Assembly: GCA_030066015.1 (NCBI GenBank)
Contig: JASJCL010000074.1
Coordinates: forward strand, 1 to 32,319
DNA: 32,319 nt
Direction: 5' to 3'
Source: Desulfosarcinaceae bacterium
Lineage (GTDB): Bacteria > Desulfobacterota > Desulfobacteria > Desulfobacterales > Desulfosarcinaceae
In this document: piece after piece, positions 25,301 through 32,319 of the stretch
Layout of the letters: every line of letters begins with the position of its first letter
Position numbering within the stretch: position 1 is the first letter of the stretch
Notes under the pieces: generated by a model
Told to the model about the DNA's origin: nothing
What the model saw: only the letters and a program-made list of their open reading frames with translations
Database searches by the model: none
Made by a program: the position numbers and the translations under genes

Positions 25301-25358
25301 CCGCTTCCGCATTCGGCTGCACTTGGTCACAGCGCCGGCGGCCCTTTCCGAGGAGTGA
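22353..25358 (+). CDS. Hybrid-sensing histidine kinase: Rossmann-like, PAS, PAS, GAF, PAS, HisKA-HATPase
   Basis: This is a cytoplasmic sensor kinase of 1001 aa without membrane helices. Residues 1-115 look like an NAD(P)-binding Rossmann half (SIGIIGGGTRC at 9-19, then VLGVADND). Two PAS domains at 173-300 and 328-458 are clearly duplicates of each other (IPTFVID, VTHWNRA, KSALIDxAYEAExFFxHLG, FTAAPIK). GAF is about 475-630, a third PAS about 640-755, and the kinase core 760-990 with His779 in GMAHCVKN, the N box at Asn894, DNGSG 929-933 and GTGLGL 954-959. No receiver gene is adjacent, so the partner is unknown. The start at 22353 has CAGGGGGAG upstream. The gap to the DAHP synthase gene is 90 bp. 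Confidence 0.9.
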   Translation: MIENIEALSIGIIGGGTRCRALLAAIFSEPDPQKRPTVLGVADNDAQAVGLGLARRHGIFTTEDYRELFAIEELDLLLELTPDDDLKRRIQADKPPGVLLVDHFDALAILDHFRIKAKRTELIERLQAGDASAAGAELIDDFYQFVQTLNRDAHAYGRETRQELLSSERALTQIINNTSIPTFVIDREHRVTHWNRACERLTGYTAKKMVGTDNQWQPFRSEKRPTMADLVLDGVSQEELWRLYSTRWQKSALIDDAYEAEEFFPHLGEGGAWLFFTAAPIKAPDGATIGVIETLWDRTERRRAEKATQENAVALAEKMDQLKANEQMLAQIISGSTIPTFVIDKAHQVTHWNRALERLSGCPAEEVIGTTRSWAPFYDQERPSMADVILDQIEEAEIRQLYGSQWRKSALIDGAYEAEAFFAHLGDDGKWCWFTAAPIKTPEGEVVGAVETIWDKTEDRKLEQEREQHTKELATYCSIYATLSSPLGLEDRIRAAVEEVANIFMLDAICIYIRRPDGRYKLRYSHGHSEHVCFRNRVADQGSLVAQVAREGRMKVIQNLDVGDGHSELTMLSGEGLRSIVYLPVIDKAKQSIGVIRAGGHKAQLFGPHELRSLELIANRIGVAIENALLEQDITQRANFQGKLIGSSNDGIVATDESGRVAIFNPAAESIFGYSGAEVLNRKQLDQICPAHIIEAFDALMADMSAAEWSLPWVETIVTTGSGDEIPVRFSGTVLRQKHQKLGLVAFFQDLREIKRLERELLGAERLAAVGQTVAGMAHCVKNILHGLKGGSYMVNIGIQKENQEKLTAGWNMVQRNIGRTAELVQDLLTYSKERKPEMAPCAPNEIAEEVVELMQSVAQENRVILEAALSPDIGEVLLDQRSLHRSLLNLVSNAIDACRDDPNLGKTHRVTLATALGPEDTLQFDVSDNGSGMSEAVKSKLFSSFFSTKGPQGTGLGLLVTSKLVEEHNGTIDVTSELDQGTRFRIRLHLVTAPAALSEE

Positions 25359-25448
25359 CGTGCCGCGTGAACAATTGGACCCCCCAACACCCGGAAGCGG
25401 TGGCGTCAAGCAGCGCTCCCACGGGTCGGGTATAGAAAGAGATCCTCC

Positions 25449-26525
25449 ATGCGAAAAACCTTCGATTTGCGCGTAACCAAGCGGACCCCCATCATCACAC
25501 CCGATCGTCTGCGAGAAGCGTACCCGGGCAGCGATCGTGCCATCGACAACGTTCTCACCAGCCGGCGGGAGATCATCGATATCCTCAGGGGCAGGAGCGA
25601 GCGGTTACTCATCATAACGGGACCCTGTTCGGTGATCAGCGAGCGGCAGGCGATGCGCTACGGCGAGCTGCTGGCCCGATTGCAGGAAACGGTCAATGAC
25701 AAGATGAAGTTGGTGATGCGGGTTTACTTCGAGAAACCGAGAACCAACGTGGGATTCAAAGGGATGATCTCCGATCCCCACATCGACAAGCAAAGCTTCG
25801 ACATGAACGAGGGGCTTCGCAAGGCCAGGCGGATCCTGGTGAACCTCAACGAGATGGGGGTCGCCACGGGTACCGAGATATTGAGCCAAACGGCGGCCGA
25901 GCGGTTGGGCGGCTTGATCTCCTGGGCCTGCATCGGCGCCCGGACCACCGAATCCCAAAATCACCGCGAATGGGCCAGCGGCCTTTCGATGCCGGTGGGA
26001 TTCAAAAACGGCACCGACGGCGATATCACCACCGCCATCAACGCACTTGTGGCGGCATTCAACCCGCAGGTATTCATCGGCAACGATCCGTATGGTGTGA
26101 CCTCACGGGTGTTCTCCGAAGGCAATCCCGATTGCCACATCGTTCTCCGGGGGGGCAGGCGGCCCAATTACGATCCGGTGAGCGTCGCCGAGGCGCAGAT
26201 CCGCCTGGCCCAGCATCCGGAGTTGACCCAGGCCATCGTCATCGACTGCTCCCACAGCAATTCGGGCAAGGATTACCGCCGGCAGGGCGAGGTGTTCAAC
26301 CATGTCCTCATCCAGCGCTTGGGGATCGCCGACGGCGTGTCGATCAAGGCCAATCCGGGCATTCGGGGGGTGATGCTCGAAAGCAACGTGGAGGCGGGCA
26401 GCCAACCCTTTGTCTACGGTGAGACCCGCAAGGAGGAGATCAACCCCTACCAGTCGATCACCGATGCCTGCATCGGTTGGGAGGAGACCGAAGCCTTAAT
26501 TCGGGCTGCCCATGCCCAGTTGTGA
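25449..26525 (+). CDS. Class I 3-deoxy-7-phosphoheptulonate (DAHP) synthase
   Basis: This 358-aa enzyme joins phosphoenolpyruvate and erythrose 4-phosphate, the first step of aromatic amino acid synthesis. It is the AroF/AroG/AroH type: GPCSV with metal-binding Cys60, KPRT (97-100), TTESQNHREWASGLSMPVGFKNGTDG (166-191), His269 in DCSHSNSGKD, Glu311 and Asp339 as further metal ligands. Length and motif order are normal for the family. Which amino acid inhibits it cannot be decided by eye, so I give no paralogue symbol. It lies 90 bp after the kinase gene and faces the M48 protease gene. Confidence 0.95.
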   Translation: MRKTFDLRVTKRTPIITPDRLREAYPGSDRAIDNVLTSRREIIDILRGRSERLLIITGPCSVISERQAMRYGELLARLQETVNDKMKLVMRVYFEKPRTNVGFKGMISDPHIDKQSFDMNEGLRKARRILVNLNEMGVATGTEILSQTAAERLGGLISWACIGARTTESQNHREWASGLSMPVGFKNGTDGDITTAINALVAAFNPQVFIGNDPYGVTSRVFSEGNPDCHIVLRGGRRPNYDPVSVAEAQIRLAQHPELTQAIVIDCSHSNSGKDYRRQGEVFNHVLIQRLGIADGVSIKANPGIRGVMLESNVEAGSQPFVYGETRKEEINPYQSITDACIGWEETEALIRAAHAQL

Positions 26526-26556
26526 CCTGCCTCTGCTCTTCCAATCCGCAGTCATT

Positions 26557-26575
26557 GTCGGCGGGAGGTGCCGAC
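26557..26575. terminator. Stem-loop between convergent genes
   Basis: GTCGGC and GCCGAC form a 6-bp stem around a 7-base loop in the 70-bp space between the convergent DAHP synthase and M48 genes. There is no U tract on either side, so its terminator role is only suggested by position. Confidence 0.35.
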
Positions 26576-26595
26576 GGCAAATCGCAGCAGATCCC

Positions 26596-27402
26596 CTATT
26601 TCAAGGTGTAGAAGGGGCGTTGGCCCTTCTTGTTATAGTAGGGCAGCATTCCGGGAACCAGACTGGCGAGCATCTCCTCGCGGTTGTCGGGAGAGGGGTG
26701 GGTGCTGAGGAATTGGGGCGGACCTTTGCCGCCCACTTTGGCCATCTTCTGCCAGAGGGTGATGGCGGCGCGGGGATCGTAGCCCGCCTTTGCCGCCAGC
26801 TCGATGCCGATTTCATCTGCTTCGGATTCGGCCGCCCGGCTGTTGGGCTTCTGAACGGCCAATGCCGCGGCCAGCGCGGCCCCCGACAGGGCCAGGGTCT
26901 TCCGCTCCGCCACCACGCCCACCGCCGCCACACCGATGGAGCTGGCCATGGCGATCGACATCTTCTCCGCTGAATGCTTGGCCAGCGCATGGGCAATTTC
27001 ATGGCCGAGGACCTGCGCCAATTCGTCATCCGAGGGCTGGATCTTCTTCACCAGACCGGTATAGAGCGCCATCTTCCCACCGGCCATCGCCCAGGCGTTC
27101 ACCGTTTCCGGATCATCAATAATCTTGATCCGCCACTCCCAGTCTGCCGTTTCTGGACGCATCTGAATCGCCTGGGCGATCAAATATCCCGTAATCCGGT
27201 CTACGCGCGCCTTCAAGGCGGGATCCGTGTCGAGTTTGCCCTTATCCGCATAGGGTTTGAGCATCTCTGTGTAGGCCTGCTTCGAGGCGGCGATGGCAGT
27301 GTCTTCCGAAACGATGATGAGCTGGCGTCTGCCGGTAGGGCTGGTGGCGCAGGACACTACCAGCAGGCTCATCAGGATGAAGGCGACATATCGTATTCTC
27401 AT
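26596..27402 (-). CDS. M48 family lipoprotein metalloprotease (LoiP/YcaL-like)
   Basis: This 268-aa secreted lipoprotein has a signal peptide ending in a lipobox with Cys18. The zinc motif HEIAH is at 134-138 and the third ligand Glu194 is in AESEADEIG. The C-terminal FLSTHPSPDNREEML (231-245) is also typical of periplasmic M48 proteases that clear misfolded outer-membrane proteins. GGAG lies seven bases before the ATG. The gene stands alone, convergent with the DAHP synthase gene. Confidence 0.93.
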   Translation of the reverse strand: MRIRYVAFILMSLLVVSCATSPTGRRQLIIVSEDTAIAASKQAYTEMLKPYADKGKLDTDPALKARVDRITGYLIAQAIQMRPETADWEWRIKIIDDPETVNAWAMAGGKMALYTGLVKKIQPSDDELAQVLGHEIAHALAKHSAEKMSIAMASSIGVAAVGVVAERKTLALSGAALAAALAVQKPNSRAAESEADEIGIELAAKAGYDPRAAITLWQKMAKVGGKGPPQFLSTHPSPDNREEMLASLVPGMLPYYNKKGQRPFYTLK

Positions 27403-27727
27403 ACGGACACTCCGTTATAATGGTGCGTTCCCTGTGTTGACCACTCAAAGTTCATCACGATTCAGGGGCGATGCAAGCTAGCGGCAACGGTCTGCGGTTC
27501 AGCTCTGCGCGCTGCGCCGGTCAACCGTCAGCCAAAGGGCGTGGGGTGGGCCGAATGTCGGGCAACCCACTGGACAGGGGGTGTCGTGGTTTGAGACCAT
27601 GGTGGTTCAGGCGGATAACGGGGGCCGGCGTGGTCAGCGCGGTTGCCGCTGGTTGGCGGGGGCGCTACCAGTCCGCTAAAGGCCTGCTATTCAGCCGTCG
27701 CCGGATACCGCGCGGCCAAATCGTGCG
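27403..27727. other. 325-bp stretch without a recognisable gene
   Basis: Open frames here have poor codon use and no ribosome binding sites. The part next to 27402 should carry the M48 promoter. I see no repeats or clear terminator. The right edge may be debris of the adjoining radical SAM pseudogene locus. Confidence 0.5.
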
Positions 27728-28180
27728 CTAAGCGTGGATGCACAGGCTGAGGGCCGTGCGCTCCTGGTGACGGTGCCATGCTTGCCGGAGGCCATGCCAA
27801 TGGGGATGGCCCTCCGCAAAGATCGCAGATTCGACGGCCTCCATCAGATCCGGACAGCCGAAAGCCCCTCTCTCGCCAGCAGTTCGAGGAGCGGAGACGT
27901 TTGACGATGGGGGGCCCCAAACAGCTGGTAGGGATCGGTATGCCACCCAGGTAGAGGGTCTGGGGGGGATAGCGGCCAATTCGGTCTTCAGATGATCGAT
28001 CTAGTTCGCATGGGTGAAGATCTCTTCGCGCCACTCCGTCCTGGCCTGTTCGCGGAGATGACAATCGTAGCAGTAGTGTTCGCAGCCGATGGTGGCATCG
28101 ACCTGGTCGTTGAGGTGTCCGAGGCGGCATGGGTCCACTACCCGAGTGTCGCTACGGAGGTGACACTCACCGATCGCCAC
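27728..28180 (-). pseudogene. Decayed SplB-type radical SAM gene
   Basis: The first 60 codons contain TIGCEHYCYDCH, a perfect radical-SAM C-x3-C-x2-C (28061-28084), then EEIFTHAN and an in-frame TAG (28001-28003). A second frame gives TLYLGGIP after a run of seven C. A third frame gives DPYQLFGAP (from 27936) plus a helix LLELLAREGLSAVRI ending in TGA (27844). The original frame resumes with a C-terminal helix and ends RTALSLCIHA at 27728. Cluster motif, TLYLGG, DPYQ and LLELL occur in the order seen in spore-photolyase-like radical SAM proteins, but most of the barrel is missing. So there are one stop, at least two frameshifts and an internal deletion. It is the last gene of the minus-strand operon, overlapping the GNAT gene by 14 bp. 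Confidence 0.75.
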
Positions 28181-28937
28181 CTCCCTGCGGCCTGCCGTTG
28201 GTGGTCATAACTTGGTGACCCAGCCACACCTGGGGGTCGCCATAATATCCGTGGTCGCGATCCCGGTCGATCAACACCGGTCGCTGTGCACCGTCCACGA
28301 GGTATTCGCCGCTTTCCGCAAAGCACACGTCGGTCCAGCGTTCCCACTGGGCCACGCCCCCTTCCACGGTCACCGCCAGGGGCATGGTCCCCAGTACCGA
28401 TGCCCCCAATTGCCAGTGCACCTGCAATTCGGGATCGAAAGGACTGCCGTCGGGTTGCTTCCAGTTCACATACTGGTCGAACGGCGCCAGGGGAAAGTTG
28501 GATTTGCGGGCCGGCCGCACCGCCGCCACCAGGGTCCCCAGGCCTTTGTCACGGGCAAGGCGCTTGAGGGCCGCCAGGATTTCCAGGCGCAGGCCATTGC
28601 CCGCGTAGCGTTCCGAAATCGCCACCGCCAAAACGAACAGGGCGTTGCAGACTTTCTTCAACTCCTGGCAGCCGACCGCCCGGATCATCACCTCCTCCAG
28701 TGACGCCGGCATGCTCTGGTCGACGTCGTCCCAGTACAGCGGGATGGCGAGGGCGGCACCGATGGGCTCGTCACCGGTGACGATGACCAGTTGATAATCT
28801 GCAAATCGTTGCATTGCCAATTCAATGCGATGATCGGCCGCTTGGCGCATGAAACCCGGCGCCGCAGATCTCAGCAGGGCGCTGTAGGCGTCGCCGTGCC
28901 GGGATAGGGCCGTCAATGGTTTCGTCTGGTAGGTCAT
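28167..28937 (-). CDS. GNAT-like acyltransferase-fold protein
   Basis: This 256-aa soluble protein has features of a divergent GNAT: YQLVIVTGDEPIGAALAIPLYWD, then VLAVAISERYAGNGLRLEILAALKRLARDKGLGTLVAAVRP (a helix after a bulged strand where acetyl-CoA binds). A C-terminal region about 100 residues long is rich in Trp, Asp and Tyr. The start at 28937 has AAGGAG seven bases upstream and overlaps the stop of the epimerase-like gene in ATGA, so translation is coupled. The substrate is unknown. It is part of the operon divergent from the sigma-54 activator. Confidence 0.65.
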   Translation of the reverse strand: MTYQTKPLTALSRHGDAYSALLRSAAPGFMRQAADHRIELAMQRFADYQLVIVTGDEPIGAALAIPLYWDDVDQSMPASLEEVMIRAVGCQELKKVCNALFVLAVAISERYAGNGLRLEILAALKRLARDKGLGTLVAAVRPARKSNFPLAPFDQYVNWKQPDGSPFDPELQVHWQLGASVLGTMPLAVTVEGGVAQWERWTDVCFAESGEYLVDGAQRPVLIDRDRDHGYYGDPQVWLGHQVMTTNGRPQGGGDR

Positions 28938-29860
28938 GTAATGCTCCTTGCTGCGGAACGGTTCCCTTCGCCGGCAACCGGCGTCGCCGGGGTCAACGCC
29001 GCCGCCATGGCGGCGAAGTATGGACCAAGCATTTTGCTGCCGCAGGGCGGTGCCACGAAATCCTGCTGCAGCACGGTCGCGAAGAAGTTCGCCATCGCAT
29101 GGCATTGGGGGCTGAAGGGGCGCATCAGTCTGACCAGCAGACGGATCGTCCCTACCGGCAGCTTCGTCATTTTCACCGGGCGCCGCCACACCGCAAAGGC
29201 CAACCGGGCAATGTCGGCATGACAATAGCTCGCGGGTCCGCCGACGGCGATCTCGCGACTGTCCTCATGGACGGCGTCAACGCAGCGCTGCGCCAGATCG
29301 GCGCCATGAATTGGATTTATGCGATGCTGGCCATCGCCGAGCAGGAACACTCTGCCAGCGCGGGCCATTTCGAGATAGGCGGTCATGTCGGAGAAGTAGC
29401 TGGTGGGCCGCAGGATGGCGTAATCGAGGCCCGTCTGTTTCAGCTCGGCAACAAAGCGTTCGCGGGCCGGCGCCAAATGGGGAAGGTGATCGGCCTTGAA
29501 AACGGAAACGAAGATGAACTTGGTGACACCCGCGGCAAGCGCCCGATCGAGCAGGTGTCGATTCCCCTGGTAGTCGACCTCCATGAAGCTGAGGCCGTCG
29601 CGCTGCCGAGTGATGCCGATACTGGAGAAGACCACATCGACACCGTCGCAGACACCCTGCAAGGTCTCCGGTCGGGTGATCTCGCCCTTAAAGACCTCGT
29701 CGGCCAGATCGTTCACCGCGGGTGCGAGAAAGCGGCCCGGCGCAGAGAGGTTTTCCGGGGTCCGGGCCAGTGCCCGCACCGTAAAACCGCGGTCATGGAA
29801 CGCCGCTACCACATGCCGGCCCAGGTAACCGGTGGCACCGGCGACGAGCACCTGTTTCAT
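28934..29860 (-). CDS. NAD(P)-binding atypical SDR / NmrA-like protein
   Basis: This 308-aa Rossmann-fold protein has GATGYLG at residues 8-14. Further signatures are DVVFSSIGITRQ (75-86), then VDYQGNRHLLDRA and ILRPTSYFSDM, placing it with extended or atypical short-chain dehydrogenases and NAD-dependent epimerases. The canonical Tyr-x3-Lys is not evident, which is usual in NmrA-like members that only bind cofactor. GGAG and AGGTGAG lie directly upstream of the ATG. It overlaps the GNAT-like gene by 4 bp and follows the 96-aa gene by 33 bp. Confidence 0.85.
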   Translation of the reverse strand: MKQVLVAGATGYLGRHVVAAFHDRGFTVRALARTPENLSAPGRFLAPAVNDLADEVFKGEITRPETLQGVCDGVDVVFSSIGITRQRDGLSFMEVDYQGNRHLLDRALAAGVTKFIFVSVFKADHLPHLAPARERFVAELKQTGLDYAILRPTSYFSDMTAYLEMARAGRVFLLGDGQHRINPIHGADLAQRCVDAVHEDSREIAVGGPASYCHADIARLAFAVWRRPVKMTKLPVGTIRLLVRLMRPFSPQCHAMANFFATVLQQDFVAPPCGSKMLGPYFAAMAAALTPATPVAGEGNRSAARSIT

Positions 29861-29893
29861 CTCACCTGCTCCCGCAAAAAGTGTTGGGTTGGA

Positions 29894-30184
29894 CTATTTG
29901 TGGCCATTTCCGAGTTCGCTCCAGACGCTATGATGAACCAGGCCGAAGGCTCTCATCTCGGCCGCCAGGCGCAGTCCCAGGCGACTCCCGGTGGCATCGG
30001 CCAGGGGGGTGTCATGCTGCAGGTGCACACAGAGATCCGTGGCAATCGACGCCCGCTGCAGCAGTTTGATCGACCGCGTCGGCTCCTCCAGTTGCACCGC
30101 ATCCATCAGCTCCTTTAGTTTCGCTTCCAGTGATGCCCGATTGCTGACAGCGGTGCGGACACCGATTACCTCCATCCACTTCAT
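29894..30184 (-). CDS. 96-aa protein of unknown function
   Basis: This small soluble protein begins MKWMEVIGVRTAVSNRASLE, with an amphipathic helix (LEAKLKELMDAVQ) and a core ATDLCVHLQHDTP, ending in a helix-rich AFGLVHHSVW region. The start at 30184 has GGGGGAG nine bases upstream, and only one base separates it from the stop of the 66-aa gene. I recognise no family. Codon use and spacing leave little doubt it is a real gene in the operon. Confidence 0.72.
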   Translation of the reverse strand: MKWMEVIGVRTAVSNRASLEAKLKELMDAVQLEEPTRSIKLLQRASIATDLCVHLQHDTPLADATGSRLGLRLAAEMRAFGLVHHSVWSELGNGHK

Positions 30185-30185
30185 C

Positions 30186-30386
30186 TTATAGATCTCCCCC
30201 ACTATGCGGAATTCGAACGGCGGTGCACAGGCGCGGCCGCTGCAGGGGCACGATTCGCGTAATAAGCTCCCGGTCCACTTCGCGCTGCCGTGACCGGGGA
30301 GATCTCGCACGACAGGCGTGAACCTCCGCCGCTATCTGCTGCTGCCGCTCTTGCATGAATATTTTCAGCATAAAATCGTTCATCAT
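30186..30386 (-). CDS. 66-aa protein of unknown function, first gene of operon
   Basis: This is a short, basic, Gln/Arg-rich protein with no membrane segment: MMNDFMLKIFMQERQQQIAA, then an Arg-rich stretch and LITRIVPLQRPRLC. Two adjacent ATG codons (30386, 30383) follow a GGGGGG run closely. Its stop overlaps the ribosome binding region of the next gene (1 bp before ATG), which suggests coupled translation. It opens the minus-strand operon facing the sigma-54 activator. No function can be assigned. Confidence 0.55.
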   Translation of the reverse strand: MMNDFMLKIFMQERQQQIAAEVHACRARSPRSRQREVDRELITRIVPLQRPRLCTAVRIPHSGGDL

Positions 30387-30513
30387 CGCCCCCCTTTCTC
30401 CCACACGCGGATCGTCGTCGCCACAGCGGTGGGCCGACCACCGCTACTACGAATTACATGCCAAAATCAATTTTATAATAATTATAGTATGTTGCTATAT
30501 TTGCTGCCTCGGC

Positions 30514-30529
30514 TTGTCATATTTGACAA
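30514..30529. promoter_or_regulatory. TTGTCA-N4-TGACAA inverted repeat, candidate operator
   Basis: A perfect 6+6 bp inverted repeat with a TATT spacer lies in the AT-rich region between the divergent operon and the sigma-54 activator. It suits a dimeric DNA-binding protein. The regulator is unknown. Confidence 0.5.
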
Positions 30530-30536
30530 TAATCGT

Positions 30537-30574
30537 TTGCCAAATACGGTAATTTGGTCCATTATTGCCAAATA
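30537..30574. promoter_or_regulatory. Direct repeats TTGCCAAATA and an overlapping palindrome
   Basis: TTGCCAAATA occurs at 30537-30546 and 30565-30574, 28 bp apart. The first copy overlaps a palindrome CCAAAT-N6-ATTTGG (30540-30557). The spacing and symmetry suggest tandem binding sites close to the activator gene start at 30605, perhaps autoregulation. Confidence 0.5.
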
Positions 30575-30604
30575 AGATAAATTATGGCAGCAGCGGAGAA
30601 TGAT

Positions 30605-32137
30605 ATGGATCCGAATGCCTTCTTCCGGCAGGGAACCTTGCGGATTTGCGGTAATCTGGAGATCGAAGAGGCCCTGCAGGACCTTCTCTTCCTGATGCGG
30701 GGGGTGATGCCGGTCACCCGGCTTTATCTGCAGTACTATGACACGGATTACGCGGCCATGCGGACCATCGCCTACGCCGATGACACCGAATGCCGGAAAT
30801 TGGACCTGCTGACGCCCCTATCCGATGCGGCGAAAGCGCGTGCCGGCAATCCACCGGCGGAACAGGACGCCTTTCTCATCGACGATCCCAAAGCATTTCC
30901 AGTGAGCCGTGAAATGGCCAAGTTTCACAGCCTGGAGAGTACTTCCGTCATTGTCCTCATCCTCAGATTGCGCGGCAGGACCTTGGGGTATCTGGTGCTC
31001 ATCACCGAGGCGGCGCATAAATTCAACGAGGCCCATCTGGAACTGGCGCTATTGTTGAAGGAGCCCCTGGTCATCGCCACGTCGAATGCGCTCAAACACC
31101 GCGAAGTCCTCAAACTGAACGAGCTGTTGGCGGATGACAACCAATACCTTCACGGTGAACTGCGACGCCTGAGCGGCGAGGAGATCGTCGGGGCCAATTA
31201 TGGTCTTCGGGACGTCATGCAGAAGGTGCGGCAGGTGGCATCGCTGGACAGCCCCGTGCTTCTCATGGGAGAAACCGGTACGGGGAAGGACGTGATCGCC
31301 AATGCGATCCACTACTCTTCGACCCGCAGCGGCGGCCCATTTGTCAGCGTCAATTGCGGTGCCATTCCTGACACCCTCATCGACAGCGAACTTTTCGGCC
31401 ACGAAAAAGGCGCCTTCACCGGCGCGCTCTCCCAGAAACGGGGGCGGTTCGAACGCGCCCACCAAGGCACGATCTTTCTGGATGAAATCGGCGAACTTCC
31501 GCCGCCGGCTCAGGTGCGACTGCTTCGGGTCCTGCAAAGTCGAGAGATCGAGCGGGTGGGCGGCGTCAAAACCATCCCTCTCGATATCCGTATCCTCGCC
31601 GCCACCAACCGTGACCTGGAGAAGATGGTTGGCGAGGATAAATTTCGCGAGGATCTGTGGTTCCGATTGAATGTGTTTCCCATCCGGGTGCCGCCGCTGC
31701 GGGAGCGCATCGAGGATCTGCCCACCCTGGTACAACACTTTGTCACGCTCAAATCCCGGGAGCTGAAACTGACAAGCGTCCCGACGCTGTCGCCGGGAGC
31801 CCTCGACGCCATGATGGCCTATCACTGGCCGGGGAATGTCCGCGAATTGCAGAATGTCATCGAGCGTGCGCTGATCCTCAATCCCAAGGGCCCCCTGACA
31901 CGTGAGCACTTCACCATCGTGCCGGCTACGGACGTATTGGTCGCCCCCAGGCCAGCGGGCAGTTCCGACAATCTGGACGCCGTCATCACCCGCCACATCC
32001 AGCAGGTGTTGGCAGCGGCTGGCGGTAAGATAAACGGCGCCGACGGTGCCGCCGGCCGCCTCGGGGTCAATCCCAGCACGCTGCGAAACAAAATGAAAAA
32101 GTTGGGGATTGCTTATGGAAGAAAAGCAGGGCGATAA
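30605..32137 (+). CDS. GAF-domain sigma-54-dependent activator (Fis-type HTH)
   Basis: This is a 510-aa enhancer-binding protein for RNA polymerase with sigma-54. A GAF-like sensor fills about 15-165. The AAA+ domain is about 192-425 with Walker A GETGTGKD (222-229), the sigma-54-contact loop GAFTGA (269-274), Walker B FLDEIGE (291-297) and the arginine-finger region [10 protein letters not shown] Fis-type helix-turn-helix is at about 455-505. There is no receiver, so it senses a small molecule directly. The frame has an ATG at 30584, but the one at 30605 has GGAGA six bases upstream and is preferred. It is divergent from the 66-aa/96-aa/epimerase/GNAT operon, its likely target. Confidence 0.93.
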   Translation: MDPNAFFRQGTLRICGNLEIEEALQDLLFLMRGVMPVTRLYLQYYDTDYAAMRTIAYADDTECRKLDLLTPLSDAAKARAGNPPAEQDAFLIDDPKAFPVSREMAKFHSLESTSVIVLILRLRGRTLGYLVLITEAAHKFNEAHLELALLLKEPLVIATSNALKHREVLKLNELLADDNQYLHGELRRLSGEEIVGANYGLRDVMQKVRQVASLDSPVLLMGETGTGKDVIANAIHYSSTRSGGPFVSVNCGAIPDTLIDSELFGHEKGAFTGALSQKRGRFERAHQGTIFLDEIGELPPPAQVRLLRVLQSREIERVGGVKTIPLDIRILAATNRDLEKMVGEDKFREDLWFRLNVFPIRVPPLRERIEDLPTLVQHFVTLKSRELKLTSVPTLSPGALDAMMAYHWPGNVRELQNVIERALILNPKGPLTREHFTIVPATDVLVAPRPAGSSDNLDAVITRHIQQVLAAAGGKINGADGAAGRLGVNPSTLRNKMKKLGIAYGRKAGR

Positions 32138-32267
32138 GGCGGATTCATCGTAAGGGACGGATCGGTATGGGCGCAGCACCAATTCGACCACCGTACGCTG
32201 GACGGCAGCTTGCAATGCGCTGCGAAAATCGATTTTGGGCGTGCTCGCGTCGATACGGCAAGCAACC

Positions 32268-32319
32268 TCACTTCAGTTTCTCGAGCTCAGCCTCCAGGTA
32301 GCCGATGAAAACATCTCTG
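32268..32319 (-). CDS. C-terminal end of an unidentified gene cut by the window edge
   Basis: The last 16-17 codons (RDVFIGYLEAELEKLK, then TGA at 32268) read like the end of a real protein: an amphipathic helix with good codon use. Too short to assign. It converges on the sigma-54 activator, leaving a 130-bp gap with no clear terminator. Confidence 0.45.
   Translation of the reverse strand, partial: RDVFIGYLEAELEKLK

Noticed and set aside
27409-27420. TATAAC as -10 box of the M48 gene
   Set aside because: It overlaps the ribosome binding site, leaving almost no leader, and no -35 box sits at the right distance.
30556-30569. Sigma-54 promoter (TGG...TTGC) before the activator gene
   Set aside because: The GG to GC spacing is one base too short and the surrounding consensus bases do not match.

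Overview
This is a GC-rich chromosomal window with dense, mostly complete genes and no rRNA, tRNA or CRISPR array that I can see. Several gene families suggest an anaerobic Gram-negative of the Desulfobacterota (sulfate-reducer type). These are two DUF3786 proteins, two Cys-rich 4Fe-4S modules of the kind found in corrinoid/CODH proteins (one fused to a LuxR helix-turn-helix), an RND adaptor, a YdbH-YnbE-YdbL cell-envelope operon and a sigma-54 activator. The taxonomic placement is inference from gene content, not from a marker gene.

Layout, left to right. 1-5343 (minus strand): an RND efflux adaptor cut by the window edge, a CBS-containing site-2 protease, an ADP-ribosylglycohydrolase-family protein, a GntR/FCD regulator and an SbcD-like nuclease. 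5465-10300: a small redox-looking regulatory block. It holds a DUF3786 protein divergent from an Fe-S/DUF3786 protein, with a perfect 9+9 bp palindrome midway between them, then an Fe-S/LuxR regulator translationally coupled to a Cache-HAMP-SpoIIE phosphatase. 10661-11953: an SRPBCC protein, a probably broken Cys-containing gene and a 63-residue protein. 12098-15460: the ydbH-ynbE-ydbL operon.

15649-21877 is the most interesting region. It is a three-gene, same-strand cassette with its own sigma-70-like promoter. The genes are (i) a 1336-residue STAND-type P-loop ATPase with TPRs, four Ig/CARDB-like repeats and a C-terminal bundle of about six membrane helices, (ii) a second STAND ATPase ending in a TIR domain that keeps the candidate catalytic Glu, and (iii) a two-helix DUF4231/SLATT membrane protein. 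Sensor ATPase, TIR NADase and SLATT pore is the logic of abortive-infection conflict systems, and I propose this as a candidate undescribed defence module.

22353-27402: a multi-PAS/GAF histidine kinase with an N-terminal Rossmann-like domain, a class I DAHP synthase, and a convergent M48 lipoprotein protease. 27728-30386 (minus): a four-gene operon (66-aa protein, 96-aa protein, NAD(P)-binding epimerase-like protein, GNAT-like protein) followed by the wreck of an SplB-type radical SAM gene. It is divergent from a GAF/sigma-54 activator (30605-32137), and the AT-rich spacer between them carries inverted and direct repeats. The window ends in the last codons of another minus-strand gene.
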